Shown here piece after piece: positions 8,179-17,291 of a DNA stretch of 64,000 bases. The position numbers and the translations under genes are program-made. The first letter of the stretch is position 1. The number at the start of each line of letters is the position of its first letter. Below the pieces are notes generated by a model. The model saw only the letters and a program-made list of their open reading frames with translations. It was not told the origin of the DNA and did no database searches. This DNA is from an uncultured Bacillota bacterium (GTDB lineage: Bacteria; Bacillota_I; Bacilli_A; RFN20; CAG-288). The stretch covers positions 248,001 to 312,000 of the forward strand of contig CASDVP010000001.1 of the NCBI GenBank assembly GCA_949284445.1, written 5' to 3'.

Positions 8179-9563
8179 AACTAAAAAAACAGATTAGATC
8201 AGATTATGAAGACGCGATGAAAGTCGAACATGATTTAAGTTCGTTGTCCTCTTCATTAGATATTTCATCAACATCAAAAAAGAAATCTAAATTATTTGTC
8301 ATCATCCCAGCATCTTTAGCGGGTGTATTAGTCATAGGCGGCATTGTCGGGGTATCCTTAGCTTTGTCTAATCGTTCAAGTTTAGCAGGCATCTTAATAA
8401 ATGACGGCAAATATCTATTGAATAAAGAAGTCACAAGATTTCAGGAAGATGATATCAGTCTGAATAATATCGCGAATGCTTCGTTAGACTTTTTAGATGA
8501 CTACCTTTTAGAAGAAGGAAACAGTGTTGTTTCACCTGCTAGTTTAGCATTAGCTAATGGAGCTTTATTGACAGTTAGTTCTCAGGTTGAACAATTGTCA
8601 GAACAGACTGGCTTTGAAATTGAAAGAGTCCAGAATCAACTGATCGATTTATTAAATGGTCTGAATTGGGAGATGATAATAAAAAGCGATGACCCTTATG
8701 TACCAGAACAAAATTCATATATAAAATCGTTGGTTTTGGTTCAAAATGTCGGTGATGTATTAGAATACGACAACGATAAAATTAAAAATTTTGAAGATAC
8801 CTATATTCAATTTGCTAAAAGCAAAGGAGCCAAAGCAGCGTCTGATGCTCAAAAGATTTTTAAAGAGCGTATCGGCTTGAGCATCAATGTTCCGTTTGAA
8901 AATGGAAACGATGATGATTTTGGAATAAATATCAGCGGTGCTCTTACGATGGCTGATAGCCTTGCTAATCCTTTTGGCACTACAGATAGACCATTCACAT
9001 TGAACGATGGAACTACTATTCAAGTGCCGACGACTTCATTATATGAAAGAGAAGATTATTTATATTATGAAGGAGCAAATTATACGGCTTTAGTTCAACA
9101 AATAGAATACACCTCCTTGTTATTTGTGCTGCCAAATGAAGGATATGAACTTTCTGACATCGATTTAACTGATGCTTATAAAGATACTATGGAGAACGGA
9201 AAATATTATGGAGCTGAAGGCTATATTCCGTATTTCAGTGTTGAAGAAAGTAAAAATCTCACTGAAAAATACTACAAGATGCTAACAAAAGAAGAAAAAT
9301 TATGCGAAAAGATATTAAAATATAAACCTATTAACGATAATTTGTACATAAGTGCAGTTTTACAAAATAGTAAATTTGAATTCAATAAATATGGTGTGAA
9401 AGGTGAGAGTATAACTACTATTCAAGTTGCTGGTGATAGTGCTGAAGACCCTGTAAAAGAAATAAAGACATTTGAATGTGATAGACCGTTTTATGCAGTA
9501 TCTATATATGATAATTTCCCTCTATTTGCTATGAGAATTGATAACCCACTTTTACAGGCTTAA
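8175..9563 (+). CDS. membrane-anchored serpin (possible anti-sigma/serpin fusion)
   Basis: A 462-residue protein starting with GTG, with GGAGG just upstream and a 4-base overlap with the sigma gene. Residues 1-39 are charged and probably cytoplasmic, and residues 40-64 form one membrane helix. The rest lies outside and reads as a serpin: NSVVSPASLALANGALLT matches the early serpin signature, the middle has TALVQQIEYTSLLFVLPNEG, and FECDRPFYAVSIYDNFPLFA matches the C-terminal DRPF signature. The reactive loop should lie between KGESITTIQVAG and that signature. Serpins trap serine or cysteine proteases. Here the protein may sense a protease and control the sigma factor, which is inference. Confidence 0.83.
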   Translation: MKLKKQIRSDYEDAMKVEHDLSSLSSSLDISSTSKKKSKLFVIIPASLAGVLVIGGIVGVSLALSNRSSLAGILINDGKYLLNKEVTRFQEDDISLNNIANASLDFLDDYLLEEGNSVVSPASLALANGALLTVSSQVEQLSEQTGFEIERVQNQLIDLLNGLNWEMIIKSDDPYVPEQNSYIKSLVLVQNVGDVLEYDNDKIKNFEDTYIQFAKSKGAKAASDAQKIFKERIGLSINVPFENGNDDDFGINISGALTMADSLANPFGTTDRPFTLNDGTTIQVPTTSLYEREDYLYYEGANYTALVQQIEYTSLLFVLPNEGYELSDIDLTDAYKDTMENGKYYGAEGYIPYFSVEESKNLTEKYYKMLTKEEKLCEKILKYKPINDNLYISAVLQNSKFEFNKYGVKGESITTIQVAGDSAEDPVKEIKTFECDRPFYAVSIYDNFPLFAMRIDNPLLQA

Positions 9564-9847
9564 TATAAAGCGTTAAATCAGAATATTATAATTATCAATT
9601 GAAATATTTTTTGTTTGAAAATATCAAAAATTGAATAACTTTGGTTGTATTTCTATGTTAGATGGAGTAGTAATGCCATGTTTAGTTATTAGAATTGTTG
9701 GTTGCTTAAAATGTATTTTTTCAGATATTACAGGTCTGTTCATTTTAAATGGTGGACAGGCTATTTATATTCTGTATTGTTTTCTTATTCACAAATCATA
9801 TTGAAACAAATTTCTATTTTCGTAATAAGTGTTTAGTGGAGAAACAT
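9564..9847. other. gene-free AT-rich stretch
   Basis: No reading frame of note, no terminator hairpin and no clear promoter was found between the serpin gene and the ATPase remnant at 9848. It begins with the motif AAGCGTTAAA, which recurs near other decayed regions (30.1 kb). It is probably decayed sequence. Confidence 0.4.
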
Positions 9848-10005
9848 ATGAAAATAATTTCTAGAAACGATTATTTAGACAAAATCATTGTTTTAAGAAA
9901 ATAATAGTTTGTAAAGAAACTTTAAGACATTGGACGACTGAGGAAGGTGTTTTAGTTATGGGTATCCAAAAAAATCTATTAAATAAAAATAGTTTAGATC
10001 TTTGA
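9848..10005 (+). pseudogene. deletion remnant of an AAA_14/DUF4143 ATPase gene
   Basis: Only the two ends of the gene survive. The 5' piece encodes MKIISRNDYLDKIIVL, like the start of the intact ATPase at 45-47 kb (IEIKRDLYLKQLIEK). In another frame, the 3' piece reads FKKIIVCKETLRHWTTEEGV and then NLLNKNSLDL followed by a stop. It matches the intact protein's last 37 residues (FKKVIVVQDNIAPWHTEKGY, then FLLNPNSLEL). About 370 codons between them have been deleted. Confidence 0.8.
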
Positions 10006-10156
10006 ACAGGATTAAAAAGAAAGACTGATATATGTATGAATCAATATTAGTAATTTGATTTGTTTTCTTAATATATAATTACAACATTAAATTATTATCT
10101 TGTTCAGATAAAGAATGATAGAATAGTAAAGGTCATTTATTAAAAAGGAGATTTAA

Positions 10157-11467
<1,311 letters not shown>

Positions 11468-11492
11468 ATCAGTTATTAAAGCGATTGATTTT

Positions 11493-11525
11493 AAGGTCAT
11501 CTCTTAAATAGGGATGACCTTTTTC
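11493..11525 (+). terminator. Rho-independent terminator of eno
   Basis: A 9-bp stem, AAGGTCATC with GATGACCTT, followed by T residues. Confidence 0.88.
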
Positions 11526-11576
11526 AGTATATATTCTTAAGAAGATAGACTTTAAATTTTAAGCTGAAATTAAAGA

Positions 11577-11643
11577 GAGTGAAGTAGCATTGAAGTTTAC
11601 TTCACTCCTACTTCACTCCTAACTTCACTCTTGAGTGAAGTGG
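11577..11643. repeat. cluster of short direct and inverted GAGTGAAGT/ACTTCACTC repeats
   Basis: Within 67 bp there are three direct copies of ACTTCACTC (two of them as ACTTCACTCCT) flanked by inverted GAGTGAAGT copies at both ends. One arrangement gives the hairpin AACTTCACTC/TTGAGTGAAGT. Several alternative hairpins are possible. It lies upstream of the secreted-protein/ABC operon and could be a multi-site operator or a folded RNA. The flanks (11526-11576, 11644-11820) show nothing else except two copies of AAAAGTTATTTTT. Confidence 0.6.
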
Positions 11644-11822
11644 TGTTAAAAGTTATTTTTAGCAAACTAATATAGATTGTAAATATAACGATTGTAGAGA
11701 AAGCCAGTTAACAATGGTGTTATGAATTAAAAGTTATTTTTGTGATATGTTTTTGCATAAACTATTTATCAATAAAATTGCAACTATATATACATTTTCA
11801 TTGCAAGTGTTTATGTCATCTA

Positions 11823-11850
11823 TTGAGCTTTGAACTTTCATAGCTATACT
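11823..11850 (+). promoter_or_regulatory. promoter of the secreted-protein/ABC operon
   Basis: TTGAGC (11823-11828), a 16-bp spacer and TATACT (11845-11850), about 50 bases before the ATG at 11899. Confidence 0.6.
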
Positions 11851-11898
11851 TTAAGTAATAAGCGCTATCTACTTGCGAGAATTGGAGGTTTTAAACAA

Positions 11899-12880
11899 AT
11901 GAAGAAGATAGTTAGTGCATTAGCAGTTCCTATGTTTTTCTTATTATCATCATTTACATCGGCAAATAAGTTATATTCACCCATTGCAGAAACCAATATT
12001 AACTCACAAACACTAATTAACAGTGGATCAGAATACGGAGAAGCAATAACAACTGGCAAAAAAACAAGTTGCTGCCTCAGTCACATTTAATTATGAATTC
12101 TATAAGATGGAAGATTCCACTGCTCTTATTACAAAATATGTTCCAGGATATGCATTAATTTATAGGATTGATATCTATTTAAATAATGCAGTTCAATATA
12201 AAGGCGGTGTTTTTAATTGGTTTGATGGTGAAAACCCCTGCTATTTACAAAATATAAATATTGATGCGGACTTTGCTGGGTCAAATATAAAGAATTATTT
12301 TCAGACGCCCGAAACTATTTCAGGCTCCGAATGGCGCTGCTTAGAAGAGGTTAACGCTTATGACGGTGCAAAAAAAACTACATATAATTCTATAGGCTTA
12401 TATACTCATGATATACATGTAAATTTATTTGAAACAGCGAGTAGATTGGATTCTACCTCTTATGGTCTGAGTCTCACTGATCTTTGTTATGATTATGTAA
12501 AAGGTAAGACCCATGATTTTAATGAAAAATTAGGTGCTCAAACAAACAACGACATTAAAGTTAATAATAGTTCATCTATAACTTTTAATCAACGTTATAC
12601 TTATGGCTATAAGACTTATAAGACTGGATATAATTATATAGATGATAAACATGCCCCTTATGATTACGTTAAGGATAGCAATGGAAATATCGTTAAAAGT
12701 AAATATTATGCAGGACCTACAAAGTCTGATTCACCATTTCGCTTTTCTTTTTATGGAGCTATGGACTTTGAATCTGACACCACTCCTACACTTTCAAAGT
12801 TATCTGTAGATGTTAATGTTACATATGGTTCATCTGTTGCTTTAGATAGTTTTGATAGAAATATACATTTTGACTTTTAA
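11899..12880 (+). CDS. secreted protein, frame-disrupted at an A7 run
   Basis: GGAGG lies 11 bases before the ATG. The first part encodes a signal peptide (MKKIVSALAVPMFFLLSSFT) and about 35 more residues, then runs out of frame at seven A (12058-12064) and stops at 12088. Dropping one A joins it to the frame that runs to 12880, giving about 326 residues: KKQVAASVTFNYEFYKMEDS and on through a Tyr- and Asp-rich beta-type domain. I do not recognise the family. The downstream ATG of the ABC gene overlaps its stop by one base. The position at the head of an ABC-permease operon suggests an exported substrate, toxin or target of that system. Confidence 0.7.
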
Positions 12881-15009
12881 TGATTACTATAACTGATTTA
12901 ACAAAATCCTTTGGTGATCACACTGTTCTAAATTCGCTTTCTCTTAAGCTTCCAGATCATGGATTGGTCATTATCAAAGGCGAAAATGGCTCTGGTAAGA
13001 GCACACTTTTAAACATATTAGCGGGTTTAGATAGAGATTATGTCGGGCATATCGATATTGATGGCAAGAATTTTGCCTCTTTTACTAGTAAACAAATATG
13101 TGACTACCAAAGGCATTATGTTTCCTACGTTTTTCAGAAGGACAATCTAATTTCATTTTTGAGCCAAAAAGACAATCTGAATCTTAATCATATTTTAGAA
13201 GGAAAGAAAGGTAGTTTTAACAAGGATAAAAATAGAATATCCTCGTTATCTCAAGGACAACAAAAAATGCTTTCTATCGATAGATGTTTGAAAAGAGATA
13301 GCAAAATATATTTGTTAGATGAGGTGACTTCTTCACTTGATGATATTAATACTGAAAATTTCTTTAAAAGGATAAAAAAGCTGTCTGAAATAAAACTTGT
13401 CATATTAGTGAGTCATGATATCAGACTTGCTCAAGAGGCTGATTTAATTCTATCGATTAATAAAGGCAATCTAATTATTCAAAAAGGAAATGTAAATAAT
13501 TATTCTTCTAATATTGCTCATCAAACAACAGATAATATTTCAAGTAAAGCTAAAATAACAGCTAAATTTTTTCTCAAATCACAAAGGCAAACTTGTTTTG
13601 TATCTTTCATTTGCTTTATTCTCACCTTTATTTTAAGCTTTCTTTCTTATTTAGGCTCTATGGTTTCATATATGGATCCTTATCCGTACCTCAAGTCATA
13701 TATTAATAGCCTTGATCAAGCACCTCAGTATGTTTTTACAACATATAGAAAGAAGGAAGACCAAGTGCTTCTAGATCAATTCCCGGATGAAGTTTATCAA
13801 AGCCAACGCATACGACTTTCTAGTGAAAAAGAAAATGAAGACTCAGTGGGCTTTCTTGTTTTAGAACCAACAGTAAAAAACGATGGCACAGTTCATGTTA
13901 ACTCAGCAACTTATGAAAAAATGTCAGGAGATATTCGTGAAACTTTTTCTATAATCATAAAAGATAAGAGATACAGTCTGAAGTATACAATAGATGATTC
14001 TGTAATTAATAATTTTCTTGAACTTAACTATGATTTTATTAATGTCGTAGAAGGAAATGATATCAGCTATGATGCGGCAATTGACTTGCCGAACAGTTTC
14101 TGGAACACCACCCTTCATACTGGTGCTTACTTTAATTCTAAAGGGACAGAAGATGATGACATAAAAACCTCGATGATTTATTTGACCAAAGAGAAATACG
14201 AAGAATTATATGATGATAAACTTGATTTTGAAGTTGGTGATGATGAAATATATACAAATAAAGAAGTCTTAATAACTGAAGGCAAAACGTATTATCCAGA
14301 ACTTTATTATAAATATGATGACTATTATATCTGTAACATGCAAGACTTGTTTCCTCATGGTTTTTATACCAAGTTTTTTTCTAGCAACACGGTAAGAAAT
14401 AATATTGCTATCATATCTAATAATTCAATGAAAAGATTATTATCTATATTCCCTAGATATGATTTTTTAACTATTAAAATAGATGCTAGGAAAAATAATA
14501 TTTTGAAATCATTAGCCGAGAATGGTTATGAGTATATCGGAGCATTAAATGTTCAAGGGAAAGATATTATAGATGATAACTATCTTATTGATGGTTATGG
14601 TTTATATCTTATGGCTTTAAATATATCCTATAATTCACAAAATAAAGCTGCTTATATGAACTTGGCTATCTATTGTCCGATTTGCACTTGCTTATTAGAA
14701 GTCTGCTTTTCTTTTTTACTTGTATCAATGCAGATTAAAAATCTTCGTATTTTGAAGTCTTTTGGAGTAGATAAAAAGAGACTACTAGCAATTATTTTTA
14801 TACCTGCTCTGTTAGTTTCATTGTTCGCTAATATAGTTGGTTATTTTGCTAGCGGATTATACCTGCTTACTGCTGATTCTAGTTTTATTGCAATTCCATA
14901 CCCCAGCATAATTTCTTACTTAATTCTTATTTCGACTATTATTATCTCTATATTAAGTTCTTATGTTGCTTATCTGATGGTGAAGAAAAATGAAAAAATT
15001 AGTTTTTAA
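12880..15009 (+). CDS. ABC transporter, ATPase fused to FtsX-like permease
   Basis: A 709-residue protein. Residues 1-220 are an ABC ATPase with Walker A GENGSGKST (34-42), a signature SLSQGQQKML near 122, Walker B IYLLDEVTSSLDD near 144 and the switch His in VSHD. A membrane helix follows near 240-262, then a large extracytoplasmic domain of about 300 residues, and three more helices at about 590-700. This is the FtsX/MacB permease layout. Such transporters export or sense peptides, or move lipoproteins, rather than importing nutrients. It overlaps the preceding stop by one base and the next gene by 20 bases, so translation is coupled. Confidence 0.87.
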   Translation: MITITDLTKSFGDHTVLNSLSLKLPDHGLVIIKGENGSGKSTLLNILAGLDRDYVGHIDIDGKNFASFTSKQICDYQRHYVSYVFQKDNLISFLSQKDNLNLNHILEGKKGSFNKDKNRISSLSQGQQKMLSIDRCLKRDSKIYLLDEVTSSLDDINTENFFKRIKKLSEIKLVILVSHDIRLAQEADLILSINKGNLIIQKGNVNNYSSNIAHQTTDNISSKAKITAKFFLKSQRQTCFVSFICFILTFILSFLSYLGSMVSYMDPYPYLKSYINSLDQAPQYVFTTYRKKEDQVLLDQFPDEVYQSQRIRLSSEKENEDSVGFLVLEPTVKNDGTVHVNSATYEKMSGDIRETFSIIIKDKRYSLKYTIDDSVINNFLELNYDFINVVEGNDISYDAAIDLPNSFWNTTLHTGAYFNSKGTEDDDIKTSMIYLTKEKYEELYDDKLDFEVGDDEIYTNKEVLITEGKTYYPELYYKYDDYYICNMQDLFPHGFYTKFFSSNTVRNNIAIISNNSMKRLLSIFPRYDFLTIKIDARKNNILKSLAENGYEYIGALNVQGKDIIDDNYLIDGYGLYLMALNISYNSQNKAAYMNLAIYCPICTCLLEVCFSFLLVSMQIKNLRILKSFGVDKKRLLAIIFIPALLVSLFANIVGYFASGLYLLTADSSFIAIPYPSIISYLILISTIIISILSSYVAYLMVKKNEKISF

Positions 15010-15571
15010 AACTTTATTTAGGTATTTAAAAGAATTATCCCTCTTCTTGATTGTTTATGTTCTCTTTCTTTTATTGATATCAGTGATGTTATCGTATTCA
15101 AATATTTCAACCGATGAGGTTGATGCGCTTTATGGAAATTATGTTTATGCTCCAGCGGACATTTATGAAGTCTATGATTCTATTCATCCTTGGGGCTCTC
15201 AGTATATATTAGTTTTTTTAACCCCAATTTTACCTATTTTAATATTCTTTCAGGATTATTTTTTGATAAAGCTTAACATCAAAGAATTAGTACTGCTTAG
15301 TTTGAAAGGCGTTAATTCCAGAGCTTTATATTTCAGTCTCACTTCTTTTATTATGCTGTTAACTTCTTTTACTATCTATCCGCTGTATATGCTAGTGTGT
15401 CTCATTATCAATAACAATTACGATATAGGTTTTGAGGTGATTAAGCCTGATTTAACTGCTTTTATTTATATTGGGGCTTGTTATTTCGTAACTATTTTTA
15501 TTAATTTTTGTTTACTGACTCATTATTTTTCTGATAAGAAAGTAATCGCTATTTTGAGGGATAATGACTGA
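14990..15571 (+). CDS. small four-helix permease subunit
   Basis: A 193-residue membrane protein with about four hydrophobic helices (near residues 13-33, 70-86, 106-130 and 155-178) and a short outside loop after the first. It starts inside the end of the ABC-FtsX gene and its stop overlaps the next ATG (TGATG). It probably pairs with the ATPase encoded immediately downstream to make a second half-transporter, or joins a complex with the fusion protein. It has the helix number of an FtsX domain but almost none of the large extracellular domain. The family was not recognised from sequence. Confidence 0.75.
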   Translation: MKKLVFKTLFRYLKELSLFLIVYVLFLLLISVMLSYSNISTDEVDALYGNYVYAPADIYEVYDSIHPWGSQYILVFLTPILPILIFFQDYFLIKLNIKELVLLSLKGVNSRALYFSLTSFIMLLTSFTIYPLYMLVCLIINNNYDIGFEVIKPDLTAFIYIGACYFVTIFINFCLLTHYFSDKKVIAILRDND

Positions 15572-16173
15572 TGATAAAAGTAGAACACATTTATAAAAAA
15601 TTTGGAAATAATATTGTTTTCAATAACTTGAATTATCAGTTTGAAGACAAAACCTTTTACATTCTTACAGGTGAAAATGGCTCAGGCAAGTCATGTCTTC
15701 TTTATATATTAGGGCTTATAGATACTAAATTTTCAGGAAAAATATATTTTAAAGATAAACAAATTCTTTTTTCATCTAGACATCTTGTAGGGAAAAAGAG
15801 AAAAGGAATATCTTTCTTAATGCCAAAAGGAAATTTAATTTCTTATCTTTCTTGCAAAGATAATTTGATGTTAGGTGTCCATAATAAAATAATTAATCTC
15901 TGTCCTGAGTTAAATCTGAATCAAGACATAAAGTCTCTTTCTGGTGGCGAGGAATTACTATTAGCTTTGTCACGAGACATTTCGCTTAAAAAAGATATTT
16001 ACCTTTTAGATGAGGTGACATCCAGCCTTGATGATAAGCATGTAGAACAGATCACAAATGCATTACAAGAATTATCCAAAGAGAAGTTAATCATAATGGC
16101 AAGCCATGATCAAAGAGTCTTTAATATAGGAAAAAGATTAATCTTGAAAGACGGTCTACTAAAAGACTATTGA
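15571..16173 (+). CDS. ABC transporter ATP-binding protein
   Basis: A 200-residue stand-alone ATPase. Walker A reads GENGSGKSC (residues 34-42), with Cys in place of the usual Thr. The signature is SLSGGEELLLALSRD, Walker B is IYLLDEVTSSLDD, and MASHD holds the switch His. It is closely similar to the ATPase domain of the fusion protein two genes upstream (same DEVTSSLDD and GENGSGKS wording), so the two ATPases are probably duplicates that may act as a heterodimer. It is the last full gene of the operon. Confidence 0.88.
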   Translation: MIKVEHIYKKFGNNIVFNNLNYQFEDKTFYILTGENGSGKSCLLYILGLIDTKFSGKIYFKDKQILFSSRHLVGKKRKGISFLMPKGNLISYLSCKDNLMLGVHNKIINLCPELNLNQDIKSLSGGEELLLALSRDISLKKDIYLLDEVTSSLDDKHVEQITNALQELSKEKLIIMASHDQRVFNIGKRLILKDGLLKDY

Positions 16174-16251
16174 TCCTGTAACATCACATAATCATTTAAT
16201 TCTTATTCTAAACAAAGTTGTTAAGAAAACAGAGATGTGTGGGGTGATTAT

Positions 16252-16308
16252 ATGGTAATTCTATATTTATTGGTGTTGATAATAGGTCTTTACTATCTAA
16301 TGGTATAA
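16252..16308 (+). CDS. possible 18-residue membrane peptide
   Basis: A tiny ORF, MVILYLLVLIIGLYYLMV, preceded by GGGGTGA eight bases upstream. It is almost entirely hydrophobic and would form a single helix. It lies 78 bases after the ABC operon. It could be a small accessory or toxic peptide, or chance; only the ribosome site and composition support it. Confidence 0.3.
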   Translation: MVILYLLVLIIGLYYLMV

Positions 16309-16340
16309 CTAGGTTACAAAAGTGTAATTATAAAAGTTTA

Positions 16341-17264
16341 TTATCCTTTGATAAATGATAAGGTTTTATCCAAAGCAATCTTTCCATCTCCTCGTTTAAC
16401 ATGAATGCCACCAGAATGTAGAGACGAGAAGAAAGTTGCACAATAATAAAACTCATGCTCAATATTTTTTGATTGAAGCACTTTATTTAAAGAGATAGAA
16501 CATGCTTGCAATGGATCGCGTTTTCCAGTGATGATAAATGTTTTAGGATAAGTGGATTTCATCTTATCATATATCGAATAAATATCTCTTTCTCTTGAAC
16601 GCAATGCCATTCTGACATCTCTTGGCTCATCACCTGTGAAAACAGCATACATCAACTTATAGAATGGAAATTTAGTTTCTAATGTTTCTTTCAAATCAAA
16701 GAGGCCGCTAATTAAAATCAAAGCTTTTATGTTTAGTTGCTGTCGATATTTAAATTCAATATTTAATGCATCATAAAGGGTGGGCATTTGTTCTAGTATC
16801 GGAATATAACTAGCAAAATAAGCCCCTGCTGAATCACCAGCTAAAATGATATTGTTTAAATCTAGATTATATTTTGTGCTTTTATCTAGGATGAAGTCGA
16901 TCGCTTTTAATAATTGTTTGATGTGTGATGGAAACGGATATTTAGTTCCATAGTCATAATCGATATTGACGACAAAATATCCAGCTCTTGCTAAATGATA
17001 GCAGTAATATTTCTTAGTTTCTTTCCTGCCTTCGACAAATCCACCGCCATGAAAGAAAAAGACGACTGGCTTCTTTTTCTCAGAATCTAAAAAATATAAA
17101 TCCAATACACTTCTTTTGCTTTTAGTATCAGGTGCATAATTGATATTTTTGATAACTGTTAAGTCTTTTTTTCTTTCAAATAGAAAAGGTTGAATGAAAC
17201 AAAGCTCAGCAAAATTACCAGCAAGCTCTAAAAATTTGACAGCTCCTCTTTGAAAAATATTCAT
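16341..17264 (-). CDS. alpha/beta hydrolase, HSL-type esterase
   Basis: A 307-residue carboxylesterase-like protein. The oxyanion motif HGGGFVEG, the nucleophile elbow GDSAG, a catalytic Asp in TGKRDPLQ and a likely His in SLHSGGIH follow the hormone-sensitive-lipase order. The N-terminal 30 residues include a moderately hydrophobic segment but no clear signal peptide. The substrate is unknown, probably a short acyl or acetyl ester. The start at 17264 is six bases downstream of an extended -10 box (TGT-TATCAT on this strand, 17271-17279) with no ribosome site, so the message looks leaderless. Confidence 0.85.
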   Translation of the reverse strand: MNIFQRGAVKFLELAGNFAELCFIQPFLFERKKDLTVIKNINYAPDTKSKRSVLDLYFLDSEKKKPVVFFFHGGGFVEGRKETKKYYCYHLARAGYFVVNIDYDYGTKYPFPSHIKQLLKAIDFILDKSTKYNLDLNNIILAGDSAGAYFASYIPILEQMPTLYDALNIEFKYRQQLNIKALILISGLFDLKETLETKFPFYKLMYAVFTGDEPRDVRMALRSRERDIYSIYDKMKSTYPKTFIITGKRDPLQACSISLNKVLQSKNIEHEFYYCATFFSSLHSGGIHVKRGDGKIALDKTLSFIKG

Positions 17265-17270
17265 ATAGAT

Positions 17271-17279
17271 ATGATAACA
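17271..17279 (-). promoter_or_regulatory. extended -10 promoter of a leaderless gene
   Basis: On the minus strand, TGT followed by TATCAT ends six bases before the esterase ATG, the same spacing as at 2615. Confidence 0.6.
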
Positions 17280-17291
17280 AAGAGAAGATGT

